Positions 52,059 to 61,561 of a stretch of DNA of 63,922 bases are shown here, one piece after another (within the stretch, counting starts at the first letter, position 1; every line of letters begins with the position of its first letter). The translations under genes and the position numbers were made by a program. Source of the stretch: BD1-7 clade bacterium (GTDB lineage Bacteria; Pseudomonadota; Gammaproteobacteria; Pseudomonadales; DT-91); the NCBI GenBank assembly GCA_902705835.1, contig CACSIN010000001.1:628323-692244 (forward strand), read 5' to 3'. The notes under the pieces were generated by a model. The model was given only the letters and a program-made list of their open reading frames with translations. It did not search any database and had not been told where the DNA came from.

Positions 52059-52862
52059 TCAGTGTTCCAGCGGCGAACTGCAGTACTTGCAATAGTCAGC
52101 ATCTTTGTCGTGATCGCTACGCGCACAGTTTGTGCACACTTTTGTGCTGCGATCACGGCGCATCTCATTGGCGAGTTCTGCTGTAATAATCCCCGTTGGA
52201 ATCGCAATCACTGAATAGCCCGTTAGCATAGTTACTGCTGCGATGGCTTGGCCGAGCACAGTTTGTGGGGTGATATCGCCATAGCCCACGGTGGTGATGG
52301 TCACAATGGCCCAGTAAATTGAACGTGGAATACTGGTGAAGCCGTTATCAGGCCCTTCAATAACAAACATGAAACAGCCAAAAATGGTGGTGAGAATGGC
52401 AACAAATGAGAAGAAAACCGCGATTTTTCGGCGCGACATCCACAAACTACGCAGCAACAGGTTGGCTTCTTGACCGTAGCGAATAAGTTTCAGTATGCGG
52501 AAGATACGGAAGACCCTTAGCAATCGAATTACCAGCAAATAGCTGCCGCCGGGAATAAATAGCTCCAGATAACTGGGTAAGGTGGAGAGTAAGTCGATTA
52601 ATCCGTAAAAACTAAAGATGTAGGCGCGTCGATTGGGCGAACAGTAGATTCGCAACATGTATTCAAGGGTGAAGGCCACGGTAAAAAACCATTCGAGATG
52701 ATCCAGGTAAGTACCGTACACGTCCTTCACATCTTGTATGGAATCCAGCGTCAATGCTGCAACACTGATCAGAATGGCCCAGATCAATGCCAGATCAAAA
52801 CGTTTACCGGCTGGGGTATCGGTGCCAAAAATGACGTTGTAGATTGTTTCACGGTTGAGCAT
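52059..52862 (-). CDS. Voltage-gated K+ channel with C-terminal zinc ribbon
   Basis: The 267-residue protein is a six-helix Kv-type channel. S4 has regularly spaced Arg in VIRLLRVFRIFRILKLIRYG (about residues 109-128) and the selectivity filter is TVGYGD. After S6 (TMLTGYSVIAIPTGIITAEL) the C-terminus carries a zinc-ribbon-like CTNC...CKYC (two CxxC pairs). Such an add-on occurs in bacterial Kv proteins and might sense metal or redox state. It conducts K+ in response to voltage; gating conditions are unknown. It is a single gene. Confidence 0.93.
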   Translation of the reverse strand: MLNRETIYNVIFGTDTPAGKRFDLALIWAILISVAALTLDSIQDVKDVYGTYLDHLEWFFTVAFTLEYMLRIYCSPNRRAYIFSFYGLIDLLSTLPSYLELFIPGGSYLLVIRLLRVFRIFRILKLIRYGQEANLLLRSLWMSRRKIAVFFSFVAILTTIFGCFMFVIEGPDNGFTSIPRSIYWAIVTITTVGYGDITPQTVLGQAIAAVTMLTGYSVIAIPTGIITAELANEMRRDRSTKVCTNCARSDHDKDADYCKYCSSPLEH

Positions 52863-53006
52863 CGTTGTTCCTGATGGCGGCTACGGCAATGTCGTTATGT
52901 GATTTACGCGGTAAATTATTCCAATTTGTGGCGGTAGTTAACAGCGCTGTGACCAAATTAGTCGATGTCTTTTTGGTGTCGTGGGCTTCAACGTGCTTTA
53001 TCACCC

Positions 53007-53597
53007 CTACTGTTCATCTTCGCTGATATTGAGCGTTTGATATCGTTGCCATTGGATATTTGGGTGCCAGAAATGGCTAGCTAGGCCGGCTTTTTGTTTG
53101 AGTGCGGATAAAAACTCGGCCGGGTGAGTTAGTTGTTCCCACACTACCGGCAAAAATGTTGCTTGGTGTGGCGGCCATGTCAGTATTAGGCCATCGATGC
53201 CGGGTCGTAGCTGATCGAGAAGATCTTGTTCCGTCTCGGCCATTAAAATTTCGGCCGGACCTAAGATCGACAGGCTGATGGTGATCTGTGGGAGTTCATG
53301 GGTCTGCACCGGCGGGAAGCGAAAATCATTAAATGCACTTGCACGAGCGTGTTCTTTTACGTCGTCCAGCAGTGGTTGGTGGGCGGTCAGTGTGCCGATG
53401 CAGCCTCGAAGCTCCCCGGCTTTTTTCAGGGTGACAAAACTAGCCCTCGGTTTTTGCAATGCGGGCGATACAGCGTGTTTGCTTATGGCACTTCCGTTGG
53501 GGCAGTCAGCATCGCTCAAATAACCGCGTTCAATGGTCTGACGTGCAATGGCTAACAAATATTGTTTGTTTTGATCATTTAAATCAATGAAGGACAT
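53007..53597 (-). CDS. amrA: AmmeMemoRadiSam system protein A (AMMECR1 domain)
   Basis: The 196-residue protein is a single AMMECR1 domain: ASFVTLKKAGELRGCIGTL (containing the conserved LRGCIGT), ARASAFNDFRFPPV, LSILGPAEIL and GIDGLILTWPPHQATFLPVVWEQL. The family function is unknown but it is always linked with Memo-like and radical SAM proteins. It overlaps the Memo gene by 14 bp, so it is co-translated. I chose 53597 since MSFIDLN is the family N-terminus. Confidence 0.9.
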   Translation of the reverse strand: MSFIDLNDQNKQYLLAIARQTIERGYLSDADCPNGSAISKHAVSPALQKPRASFVTLKKAGELRGCIGTLTAHQPLLDDVKEHARASAFNDFRFPPVQTHELPQITISLSILGPAEILMAETEQDLLDQLRPGIDGLILTWPPHQATFLPVVWEQLTHPAEFLSALKQKAGLASHFWHPNIQWQRYQTLNISEDEQ

Positions 53598-54366
53598 ACG
53601 CACCATACCCCACCACTTGTTCCGGTGTGCCTACGGTATCGCCGGAATTGCGCACATCCAACGTGGTTAGCTTCAGCCCATGACGTTTGGCGGCCATGAG
53701 TAATCCATTCAGTGGATGGCAACCGCAGGCTTGATCACCGCGTAAATGGGTTTGAAATCTCTCTATGGCCTTTGTAGTTCGGCCGTCAAACAGACATGCT
53801 TCTTCATAGCTGTGATAGTGGCTCAAATCGGTACTGATGACGATCAGTGTTTCATCGTCGCCCCACAGGGTATCAAGAACTTGGCAAACGGTTTCAGGTG
53901 GGGTGTTGCCGACTACCAGAGGGATCAGAGAAAAATGCGGCAGTATGGTTTGCAAAAAAGGCAGTTGTACCTCGAGGCTGTGTTCCAGCTGATGCGCTTC
54001 GGGCATCAAGAGAACGCCGGGTAACGATCGAATGGTTTCGATGGCAGCTGCGTCGACCGGTACATCACCCAACGGTGTGTGAAATGCCTGATGCCCAGAT
54101 AACGCGATGCCTTCGAGTGCGACGCGGTGTGATGGCCCGAGAAGGACTACACGTTGAATCTCGCTGGCGTTGGGTATCAGTGTTTTGTACGCATGTGCGG
54201 CAACAGGGCCGGAGTACACCAATCCGGCATGCGGAACGATCAGTGCTTTGGGGCGCTGGGCTTCGTGCGATGCTCGCTGCAGATACTGTTCTATATCGGC
54301 TTGTAGCTGTTGCGGGTCACTGCTGTAAAAAAGCCCAGCGACGGCAGGTTGGCGAATTGATTGCAT
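53584..54366 (-). CDS. amrB: AmmeMemoRadiSam system protein B (Memo-like)
   Basis: The 260-residue protein is a Memo/extradiol-dioxygenase-fold protein. It has IRQPAVAGLFYSSDPQQLQ at the start, LIVPHAGLVYSGPVAAHAYK (metal-binding His), GPSHRVALEGIAL, EHSLEVQLPFLQ and STDLSHYHSYEEA, and the late CGCHPLNGLL Cys/His. The His residues of PHAG, GPSH and LSHY form the metal site in human Memo. Its role in the trio is unknown. GAGGT precedes the start at 54366; the longer frame lacks support. Confidence 0.9.
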   Translation of the reverse strand: MQSIRQPAVAGLFYSSDPQQLQADIEQYLQRASHEAQRPKALIVPHAGLVYSGPVAAHAYKTLIPNASEIQRVVLLGPSHRVALEGIALSGHQAFHTPLGDVPVDAAAIETIRSLPGVLLMPEAHQLEHSLEVQLPFLQTILPHFSLIPLVVGNTPPETVCQVLDTLWGDDETLIVISTDLSHYHSYEEACLFDGRTTKAIERFQTHLRGDQACGCHPLNGLLMAAKRHGLKLTTLDVRNSGDTVGTPEQVVGYGAYVLH

Positions 54367-54560
54367 AGGTACCTCGTATTCATGCCGTTGCTGATGAGTG
54401 TTTGACGCTTTATCGCGCTTGAAATATCGATCGTTGTTATGGGTATCCGTCAAATGTATGAATCACACCGGTAATGACTCGTTGGCCCTGTTGTCTGGGT
54501 TTATTATGAGTGTAAGCCATCCTTTGATTCACCACCGGTCTGTGTTTGTCGGAGTAACAT

Positions 54561-55667
54561 ATGGAAGCCAACAGCCATGATGTATTGCCGCATCCAACCC
54601 ATTATTGGCACCGATACGACAGCACTCGCGTTCAATGCGATTTGTGCCCGCGTGCGTGCCGCATGCATGAAGGGCAGCGGGGATTGTGTTATGTGCGAGG
54701 GGTAGAGCAGGGCAAAGTGGTGCTCCATAGCTATGGACGTTCATCCGGTTTTTGTATCGATCCGATCGAGAAGAAACCCTTAAATCACTTTCTGCCGGGG
54801 TCGCCGGTGTTGTCTTTTGGTACCGCAGGTTGCAACTTGGCGTGCAAGTTTTGCCAGAATTGGGATATCAGCAAGTCGCGGCAGATGGATACGTTACAAC
54901 AAAATGCGACCCCAGCTATGATTGCTCACGCGGCGAAAGATGCAGGCGCACGTTCGGTTGCTTTTACCTATAACGACCCGGTGATTTTTCATGAGTATGC
55001 GATTGATACTGCGGTGGCTTGTCACGAACTGGGCGTTAAATCTGTGGCGGTAACCGCGGGATATGTCTGTGAAGCACCGCGACAAGCTTTCTATCGGCAT
55101 ATGGATGCCGTCAACGTTGATCTCAAAGCCTTCTCTGACAGGTTTTATAAACACCTTTGTGGTGCCGAGCTCGACGCAGTGCTGGACACTTTGTGTTATA
55201 TCCACCAAGAAACTGCTGCCTGGCTTGAAGTGACGACGCTGTTGATTCCCGGTGAAAATGACAGTAGCGCAGAACTTGAACGGCAGATCTGCTGGTTTTA
55301 CGACCACCTAGGGCCTGATGTGCCATTACATTTCAGTGCCTTTCATCTGGATTTTAAAATGCGACACGTACCAGCAACCACCAAGGCAACGTTAACTCGT
55401 GCACGCGAGATGGCTTTGGCAGCGGGGTTGAAGTATGTGTATACCGGCAATGTTCGCGATGTTGATGGGGGCAGTACCTGGTGCCATCACTGCGGTGATT
55501 TGTTGATCGAACGCGATGGCTATCAGCTGGGGCAGTGGTATTTGACCGCCAGTGGGCATTGTCGCGGATGTGGCACTGGCGTTGCCGGTGTTTTTGACTC
55601 ACAACCGGGAAACTGGGGCGCGCGTCGCCAGCCGGTGGATATCAAAAAATACACGGGAGCTAACTAG
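54561..55667 (+). CDS. amrS: AmmeMemoRadiSam system radical SAM enzyme
   Basis: The 368-residue protein is a radical SAM enzyme with the 4Fe-4S cysteines Cys91, Cys95 and Cys98 in TAGCNLACKFCQNWDIS. Further landmarks are VAFTYNDPVIFHEY, NVDLKAFSDRFY and a C-terminal zinc-ribbon-like part with CHHCGDLL and CRGCGTGV. It is divergent from amrA/amrB, with the three genes sharing one intergenic region. It presumably modifies a substrate bound by Memo; the reaction is unknown. GGAG precedes the ATG. Confidence 0.92.
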   Translation: MEANSHDVLPHPTHYWHRYDSTRVQCDLCPRACRMHEGQRGLCYVRGVEQGKVVLHSYGRSSGFCIDPIEKKPLNHFLPGSPVLSFGTAGCNLACKFCQNWDISKSRQMDTLQQNATPAMIAHAAKDAGARSVAFTYNDPVIFHEYAIDTAVACHELGVKSVAVTAGYVCEAPRQAFYRHMDAVNVDLKAFSDRFYKHLCGAELDAVLDTLCYIHQETAAWLEVTTLLIPGENDSSAELERQICWFYDHLGPDVPLHFSAFHLDFKMRHVPATTKATLTRAREMALAAGLKYVYTGNVRDVDGGSTWCHHCGDLLIERDGYQLGQWYLTASGHCRGCGTGVAGVFDSQPGNWGARRQPVDIKKYTGAN

Positions 55668-55730
55668 TTTGTGGGCTTGACAGAGGTGGTAAACTAACAA
55701 TTTTGCATCTTTCTGACTCAGGAGATTCCG

Positions 55731-56795
55731 GTGTCTGCTTCTCAACCTCTGTTGCCCGTGAATGTTATTACCGGCTTTCTTGGTGTGGGTAAAACTACGG
55801 CGATTCAATCCTTACTGGCACGCAAACCCACCCATGAACGTTGGGCAGTGTTAGTGAACGAATTTGGGGAGATTGGCATTGACGGTAGCCTGTTGACCTC
55901 GAATGACAATAACCAAGCTAACGATAGCCAGTTGTTGATTCGTGAGGTTGCCGGTGGGTGTATGTGCTGTACCTCTGGTTTGCCTATGCAAATCGCATTA
56001 AACCAACTGATTAGCCGTGCCCGCCCAGATCGTTTATTGATTGAACCAACAGGCTTGGGGCACCCTGAAGAAGTGCTAGCTGTGTTGCGTGGGCCAGATT
56101 ATGCCCATGTGCTAAATGTGCAATCCACCATTACTCTGGTAGATGCGCGTAAATTGAGTGATACACGTTATACCAGCCACGATATTTTCAATCAGCAGCT
56201 GGCGGTGGCGGATTTTGTTGCGGCACACAAGGCCGATGTTTACGAGGCTGATGAGTTCGCAGCGCTGAAGGATTATCTTGCCGAAAACCAATGGCAGCCT
56301 GAGGCTGTAGATACCGTTAGCCAAGGCCAGATTCCAATCGACTGGTTATATCACGCTGTGGCAGCCGAGCAATCGGCGGATGTTGACGCTGTCCATTCAC
56401 ATCAGGGCCATTCGCATGACCACGCTGATCATCATGGCGATCATAACTTGGCATCGCGGGATACCAACGGTGCGTTGGTAATACCCGAATGTGGCTACCT
56501 GCGTGTTGATAACGAGGGGCAGGGGTATGTTTCTACGGGGTGGGTATTTGAGCCGGATTTCATCTTTGACTATACCCGTCTGTTTGTTGTGCTCAGTGGT
56601 ATTCAGGCGGAGCGTATGAAAGCTGTTTTTATCACCGATCAAGGGGTGCTTGGGTATAACTTGGCCGATGGCACACTCACGGCCATGCCTATGGACGACA
56701 CGATGGATAGCCGTGTTGAGCTGATAGGTGAAACGCGTGATCGCTGGCAGCACCTAGAAGCCGACTTGCTGGCTTGTATCATTCAACAACCTTAA
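55731..56795 (+). CDS. COG0523 metal-handling GTPase (CobW/ZigA-like)
   Basis: The 354-residue G3E GTPase has GFLGVGKTTAI (P-loop, about residues 14-24), the zinc-binding CMCC motif in VAGGCMCCTSGLP, EPTGLGHPEEVL, and VAAHKADVYE. A His-rich linker of about 20 residues (HSHQGHSHDHADHHG) precedes the C-terminal CobW_C domain. COG0523 proteins deliver or allocate zinc and cobalt, and many are Zur-regulated. The start is GTG at 55731, set by AGGAG. It adds a second zinc-related locus in the window, though no Zur box was clear upstream. Confidence 0.9.
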   Translation: MSASQPLLPVNVITGFLGVGKTTAIQSLLARKPTHERWAVLVNEFGEIGIDGSLLTSNDNNQANDSQLLIREVAGGCMCCTSGLPMQIALNQLISRARPDRLLIEPTGLGHPEEVLAVLRGPDYAHVLNVQSTITLVDARKLSDTRYTSHDIFNQQLAVADFVAAHKADVYEADEFAALKDYLAENQWQPEAVDTVSQGQIPIDWLYHAVAAEQSADVDAVHSHQGHSHDHADHHGDHNLASRDTNGALVIPECGYLRVDNEGQGYVSTGWVFEPDFIFDYTRLFVVLSGIQAERMKAVFITDQGVLGYNLADGTLTAMPMDDTMDSRVELIGETRDRWQHLEADLLACIIQQP

Positions 56796-56842
56796 CAGCG
56801 ACGCAGGCGTGACGTTTGCGGACAATAAATACGGAGAGATAG

Positions 56843-58036
56843 ATGGAAGTCAGTGGAGGACAAGCACTGGTGGTTGCGATCTTGGTGCTGTTTGGCGGCA
56901 AGTATCTTAATCGGAAAGTGCGTTTTTTGCGGGAATTTAGCATACCGGAGGCGGTCAGTGGCGGCTTGATCGCGTCTCTGGTGTTTACCGCATTCTATGC
57001 GCTGACGAATACCGCGATTTTGTTTCCAACGGACAGCCGGGATGGCTTTCTGGTGTTGTTTTTCACCACCATTGGGTTGTCGTCGCGTTTTGCTCTGTTA
57101 CGCGAAGGCGGCCGCATGTTAGCGATTTTACTGGTAGCGGCGGTTGGTTTTTTGTTTGTTCAGAATCTAGTGGGTGTTGGCGTAACATCCGTAGGGGCAT
57201 TAAACCCCTACCTTGGGGTGTTGGCTGGGTCTGTATCTTTGTCGGGTGGACATGGTACTGCGATTGCCTGGTCTCCGGTTTTTGCCGAGCAGTACGGGGT
57301 GAATGGGGCCATGGAAATAGGTGTTGCTTGTGCCACATTTGGCTTGGTTTTGGGTGGTGTTATTGGTGGTCCGGTCGCTCGCTTTTTGATTCGTCGCAAT
57401 CAGCTTCATGGTGATCCGGGCAAGGAATTGCTGTTGGGCGTTGATCGAGAAAAACATGGCATGATCAATGTGGATTCGATGCTGTCGACGATATTGGTGA
57501 TTAGCCTGGCGGTGGGTGTGGGGTTGAATCTGCAGGGGCTTCTGCAGCAAGCAGGTATTCGGGTGCCGGATTTTGTGCCGTGTTTGTTCGGCGGTATTTT
57601 GTTAACCAATACTGTGCCGTACTTTGCCCCCCGGTTTGATTGGCCTACCGGCAAGCCGACGTTGGCGTTGATATCAGACTTGTGCCTGAGTTTGTTTTTG
57701 GCGATGTCGTTGATGAGCCTGCAACTCTGGACACTGATTGATCTGGCGCTGCCCATCATGTTGTTGCTGTTAGCGCAGGTGATCGCCGCAGTGCTATTTG
57801 CGGTTGTGTTTGTTTACACCTTGATGGGGCGCAATTATGCCGCGGCGGTGATGGCATCTGGCTATGTTGGTTTGGCTTTGGGCGCAACCCCTACGGCGAT
57901 TGCCAACATGACCGCTGTAACTAAAAAGTTTGGCCCCGCGCCCGCAGCATTTGTGGTGGTACCGTTAGTTGGTGCGTTCTTTATTGATATCGCCAATGCG
58001 GTGGTTGTTAACACGGTTCTGGGCTGGCTTTCTTAA
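56843..58036 (+). CDS. gltS: Sodium/glutamate symporter
   Basis: The 397-residue inner-membrane protein has about 10-12 helices and matches GltS. Landmarks are REFSIPEAVSGGLIASLVF, FFTTIGLSSRF, SVSLSGGHGTAIAWSPVF (re-entrant loop), GPVARFLIRRN, and YVGLALGATPTAIANMTAVT at the second re-entrant site. It takes up glutamate with Na+. GGAGAG precedes the ATG. It is downstream of the COG0523 gene by 47 bp and possibly co-transcribed. Confidence 0.95.
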   Translation: MEVSGGQALVVAILVLFGGKYLNRKVRFLREFSIPEAVSGGLIASLVFTAFYALTNTAILFPTDSRDGFLVLFFTTIGLSSRFALLREGGRMLAILLVAAVGFLFVQNLVGVGVTSVGALNPYLGVLAGSVSLSGGHGTAIAWSPVFAEQYGVNGAMEIGVACATFGLVLGGVIGGPVARFLIRRNQLHGDPGKELLLGVDREKHGMINVDSMLSTILVISLAVGVGLNLQGLLQQAGIRVPDFVPCLFGGILLTNTVPYFAPRFDWPTGKPTLALISDLCLSLFLAMSLMSLQLWTLIDLALPIMLLLLAQVIAAVLFAVVFVYTLMGRNYAAAVMASGYVGLALGATPTAIANMTAVTKKFGPAPAAFVVVPLVGAFFIDIANAVVVNTVLGWLS

Positions 58037-58097
58037 TGTTTTGTTGAAATCAGCCCTGTCTCTTGAGTTGTAGATTCTTGGCTTGTAAGTGGGCAGG

Positions 58098-58925
58098 TTA
58101 CGGTTTGTTGAGTGTTATCGGTTCGTTGGCTTTGGCTATTCGATGGAAGCCTGAGCCAAGAAGACGTTTGGCCAACGCGGCTTGTTTGGCAATGCTGGTG
58201 ACCAGATAGCGAGGCCCTTTTTTACGCCCGTCGATAATATCCAATAAAACGTCAGCACAACTGCTTGCCGGCAACGTACCCTTGGTGATGCCGGGGTTTT
58301 CCAAGCGTTGTAAATGATGATCGTAGCTCAAGCGGGTTTTGCGATCGGCCAATACGGCTTTCATGGCACGTAAGGTGTTTTGACGGAAATTGGCCTCAAT
58401 GGGGCCGGGCTCAATAACATGTACATTAATGCCTAGGCTTTCTAGTTCCAATCGGTAGGCATCTGCGGTGGCTTCCAGTGCATATTTGCTCATACAGTAA
58501 GGGCCGCGGAACGGTATGGTAATGAGACCGAGAATCGATGAATTAAAAACCAGTTTGCTGCCTTGGTTGAGGGCGGGTAGTAGCGCATTGGTTAAACAAA
58601 TCGGGCCGATAACGTTGGTAGTATGTTGCTGGTGCAGAGACTCCCAAGTGGTATCTTCCAGCGCAATTTGAAGGCCATAGCCAGCATTGTTAAACAGCGT
58701 ATCAATACGATTGTCTGCTGCGGCCAGAATTTCAGCAGCAGCGGTTTCAATGGCGTTTTTATCGGTCAATTCCAGTGGTATAGCAGTTGCGCCGAGTTGC
58801 GTGAGCTTTTCTAGGTCATCAGTTTTACGCGCCGTTGCGATGACTTTGTAGCCGGCTTTTAAGCAGGCTTCAACCGAGGCCAAACCAATGCCGGTGGATG
58901 CGCCGGTGATAACAATCGTTTTCAT
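58098..58925 (-). CDS. Short-chain dehydrogenase/reductase
   Basis: The 275-residue SDR has the NAD(P)-binding TGASTGIGLASVEA (residues 6-19), NNAGYG, catalytic Ser in FNSSILG and YCMSKYALEA (Tyr-x-x-x-Lys). The EPGPIEANF loop and following helix are typical of classical SDRs acting on lipids or steroid-like alcohols. The substrate is unknown. It is transcribed away from gltS; the gap to the sirtuin gene is 55 bp on the same strand, so they may be co-transcribed. Confidence 0.92.
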   Translation of the reverse strand: MKTIVITGASTGIGLASVEACLKAGYKVIATARKTDDLEKLTQLGATAIPLELTDKNAIETAAAEILAAADNRIDTLFNNAGYGLQIALEDTTWESLHQQHTTNVIGPICLTNALLPALNQGSKLVFNSSILGLITIPFRGPYCMSKYALEATADAYRLELESLGINVHVIEPGPIEANFRQNTLRAMKAVLADRKTRLSYDHHLQRLENPGITKGTLPASSCADVLLDIIDGRKKGPRYLVTSIAKQAALAKRLLGSGFHRIAKANEPITLNKP

Positions 58926-58980
58926 AGATATTCCTCGGTATGTAGTCGCGAACCTAGATTAGATTCCAATCCGATGTTCG

Positions 58981-59724
58981 TCAGGCTGTCTGAATATAGT
59001 CGCTGGCCCGTAGCCGGTGATACGTTGTATTGGCATAAGGGACGATAACCGGGTTAGGGTCAACGATTTCAATCGGAATTTTCCGTTGGCGAGCAATTTC
59101 CAGTGCCATATTAGTGATGTTGACGCTGAATGATGTTCCCATAAAAACCATACGTTCCGCACTTTTCATGCGTTTTTCCGCCTCGGATATCCGATAGAGA
59201 TCGGTGTAATACTCGTCGAATAACAGCACAAACGGTTTATACGAGTGGTAGAGCTCGGGTTGGCCGTTGATGTTAAAAAGTGCCAACAATGAATTGTCGA
59301 GGTTTTCGGTATCGACGTTATCCCAAGGTGCCGCGACGATATCTACCGGTTGGTCCTGCTGGTGATAAATTGTCATTTGATCAAGCCGGCCGTGGATAGC
59401 GATGTAATTCGGGTTGCCTGCTTTGCCATCCAAACCATCGATATTTTGCGTAATCAGGTTTTTGTCGGCTAGAAAGTGATGCACATCATTAGGCCCGTGA
59501 TGCCGGTAGGTGGCAAAACGGTGGTAGTACCAGCGCAAAAATTCACGCGGATGATGCTGGTACATGTGCCGGGTAGCCATTTCTTGTGGGGTATAGTTAC
59601 GGCTGCCTATCGTCCAGTAGCCGTCTTCGCCACGAAAAGTCGGAATACCGCTTTCGGCACTGACACCAGCGCCTGTGATATATAGGGTGCCATTCTGGTC
59701 GAGGCTGGATGTGCTGTCTGTCAT
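58981..59724 (-). CDS. Sir2-type deacylase without the zinc cysteines
   Basis: The 247-residue protein has the sirtuin NAD site ITGAGVSAESGIPTFRG, TQNIDGLDG, catalytic His in AIHGRLDQ and GTSFSVNITN. Standard sirtuins bind structural zinc through two CxxC pairs between the catalytic His and GTS, but this protein contains no cysteine at all. It uses NAD to remove acyl groups from lysine, or as ADP-ribosyl transferase. The start at 59724 gives the usual N-terminus; the longer frame adds 17 unlikely codons. It is a distinct, zinc-free subtype. Confidence 0.85.
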   Translation of the reverse strand: MTDSTSSLDQNGTLYITGAGVSAESGIPTFRGEDGYWTIGSRNYTPQEMATRHMYQHHPREFLRWYYHRFATYRHHGPNDVHHFLADKNLITQNIDGLDGKAGNPNYIAIHGRLDQMTIYHQQDQPVDIVAAPWDNVDTENLDNSLLALFNINGQPELYHSYKPFVLLFDEYYTDLYRISEAEKRMKSAERMVFMGTSFSVNITNMALEIARQRKIPIEIVDPNPVIVPYANTTYHRLRASDYIQTA

Positions 59725-59966
59725 AAAACGCCAATTACCGTAGGGTTGCGCGAACGGAGAGGGGAATCCTGTCACCGGTGTTTGGGGGATAAGTTGTTAT
59801 GGGTTTTGAACGCAGTGCATGAGTATCAGGAATTTATCACGTTTTGCCGGTGTTTTTTCGATCGTGCTGCCGAGGAAAAACGATTTTAGCCCTTTTCGTG
59901 TATATTGAGGGTGGCCTTGAAATGTCACATGGCTGATAAACCCTCTCCAATTACTGATATCTCTGT

Positions 59967-60851
59967 ATGCGCTTTCTGACAATAACACTTTGGCTTTTAT
60001 GTTTGCCTCTCAGCTATGCGAATGCTGGCGATTGTGCTCGAGTGAGAGTCGCGGTTGCGGCAAATTTTGTTTCGACAGCTAAGGTGTTGGTGCGTGCGTT
60101 CATGCACCAACAAGGTGACCCTAGGCAAGAAAACCATGATGGCCAAGATGGTAAACAAGATAAAGAAAGCCGCGATAATCAGATTTGCGTGGATGTGAGC
60201 TCTGGGTCTTCTGGAAAATTAGCCGCGCAAATTGTTCATGGTGCGCCGTTTGATGTGTTTTTGTCTGCCGATCAGGCTAAACCACAGTTTTTGATTGAGA
60301 AAGGTTTGGCAAATGTTGATTCGCGTTTTACTTACGCGAACGGCGTGCTGGTTCTATGGCAATCGCATCGTGAAGATGGCGCCACCGGCAGCAATGATAG
60401 GCAATCGTTGGTACAGGTACTGTCTCAACCACACCGCAGCCCCCTCGCCATGGCCAATCCAAAGGTTGCACCATATGGGCTCGCTGCACAGCAGACAATA
60501 GAGAGCCTTAAGCTGCCGCGATCTGCCTCTATTCAGCAACAACGGCCACCCGTGCTGGGTGAAAATGTCGCTCAGGTTATGCAGTTTGTGCAATCGGGTA
60601 ATGCCTATGCTGGGTTTGTGGCACTTGCGCAGGTATTGGCATTACCGACCGCAGTTCAAGGCCGTTATATTGAGGTGCCGTCATCGCTGTATGACCCCAT
60701 TGCGCAGGATGCTGTATTGGTAACACGGGGTAAGCCAGCGAACAAAGCTGCGGAGGCATTTATGCATTATTTGCGATCTCCGGCGGCGCGTTCATTGATC
60801 GAACAAAAAGGTTATCAACTGCCCGCTTATGCGGGAGGGGACGGAGCATGA
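59967..60851 (+). CDS. modA: Molybdate ABC transporter substrate-binding protein
   Basis: The 294-residue protein has a signal peptide (about 1-20) and the ModA fold: VRVAVAANFVSTAKVL, then SSGSSGKLAAQIVHGAPFDVFLSADQ and GENVAQVMQFVQSGNAYAGF, which contain the oxyanion-binding Ser residues. A charged insert of about 25 residues (between MHQQGDPRQ and DNQICVDV, about 47-75) interrupts the usual start of domain 1. It captures molybdate in the periplasm. The modB ATG overlaps its end by 4 bp. Confidence 0.95.
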   Translation: MRFLTITLWLLCLPLSYANAGDCARVRVAVAANFVSTAKVLVRAFMHQQGDPRQENHDGQDGKQDKESRDNQICVDVSSGSSGKLAAQIVHGAPFDVFLSADQAKPQFLIEKGLANVDSRFTYANGVLVLWQSHREDGATGSNDRQSLVQVLSQPHRSPLAMANPKVAPYGLAAQQTIESLKLPRSASIQQQRPPVLGENVAQVMQFVQSGNAYAGFVALAQVLALPTAVQGRYIEVPSSLYDPIAQDAVLVTRGKPANKAAEAFMHYLRSPAARSLIEQKGYQLPAYAGGDGA

Positions 60852-61561
60852 TGGGGGCAGCAGACTGGCAAGCATTATTGCTGACTTTGCGGTTGGCTGC
60901 GGTCGTGACACTGCTGCTATTGGTGATATCGACACCGCTAGCCTGGTGGTTAGCGACGACGCGATCTCGTATGAAGGCGCCGGTGGCTGCATTGGTTGCG
61001 ATGCCTTTGGTGCTTCCTCCGACAGTCATTGGTTTTTATCTGCTCATTGCCATGGGGCCGGCGGGGTTTATCGGCCAGGCAACGGAGGCGTTAGGACTGG
61101 GTTTATTGCCGTTTACATTTTGGGGATTGGTCGTTGGCTCGTTGGTTTATTCGTTACCGTTTGTGGTTCAGCCTTTGCAAAACGCCATGCAAGCAATCGG
61201 GTCACGCCCACTTGAGGTAGCGGCGAGTATGGGCGCGGGGCCTTACGATCGTTTTTTCTCTGTGGTATTGCCACAGGCAAAATCCGGCTATATCAGTGCG
61301 GCTGTTCTCGGTTTTGCACATACATTAGGTGAATTTGGTGTGGTACTGATGATTGGCGGTAATTTGGCCGGTGAAACTCGGGTTGCATCCATACAGATTT
61401 ATGATCATGTGGAATCACTGCAATATGCGGATGCACATGCGTTGTCGGCGGTGATGGTTGTGCTGTCATTTGTGTTGTTGATTGCGCTTTATAGCGCCCG
61501 AGGGCTATCGCGCACCTCTAACGGTGTGGCTCAAGCAAATAGAGCTCCATCGAATGACTGA
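60848..61561 (+). CDS. modB: Molybdate ABC transporter permease
   Basis: The 237-residue inner-membrane protein has five or six helices and the permease EAA loop region EVAASMGAGPYDRFFSVVLPQA with Gly in the middle, contacting ModC. Landmarks: ALVAMPLVLPPTVIGFYLLI and HTLGEFGVVLMIGGN. It transports molybdate captured by ModA. Its ends overlap modA (4 bp) and modC (8 bp). Confidence 0.95.
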   Translation: MMGAADWQALLLTLRLAAVVTLLLLVISTPLAWWLATTRSRMKAPVAALVAMPLVLPPTVIGFYLLIAMGPAGFIGQATEALGLGLLPFTFWGLVVGSLVYSLPFVVQPLQNAMQAIGSRPLEVAASMGAGPYDRFFSVVLPQAKSGYISAAVLGFAHTLGEFGVVLMIGGNLAGETRVASIQIYDHVESLQYADAHALSAVMVVLSFVLLIALYSARGLSRTSNGVAQANRAPSND

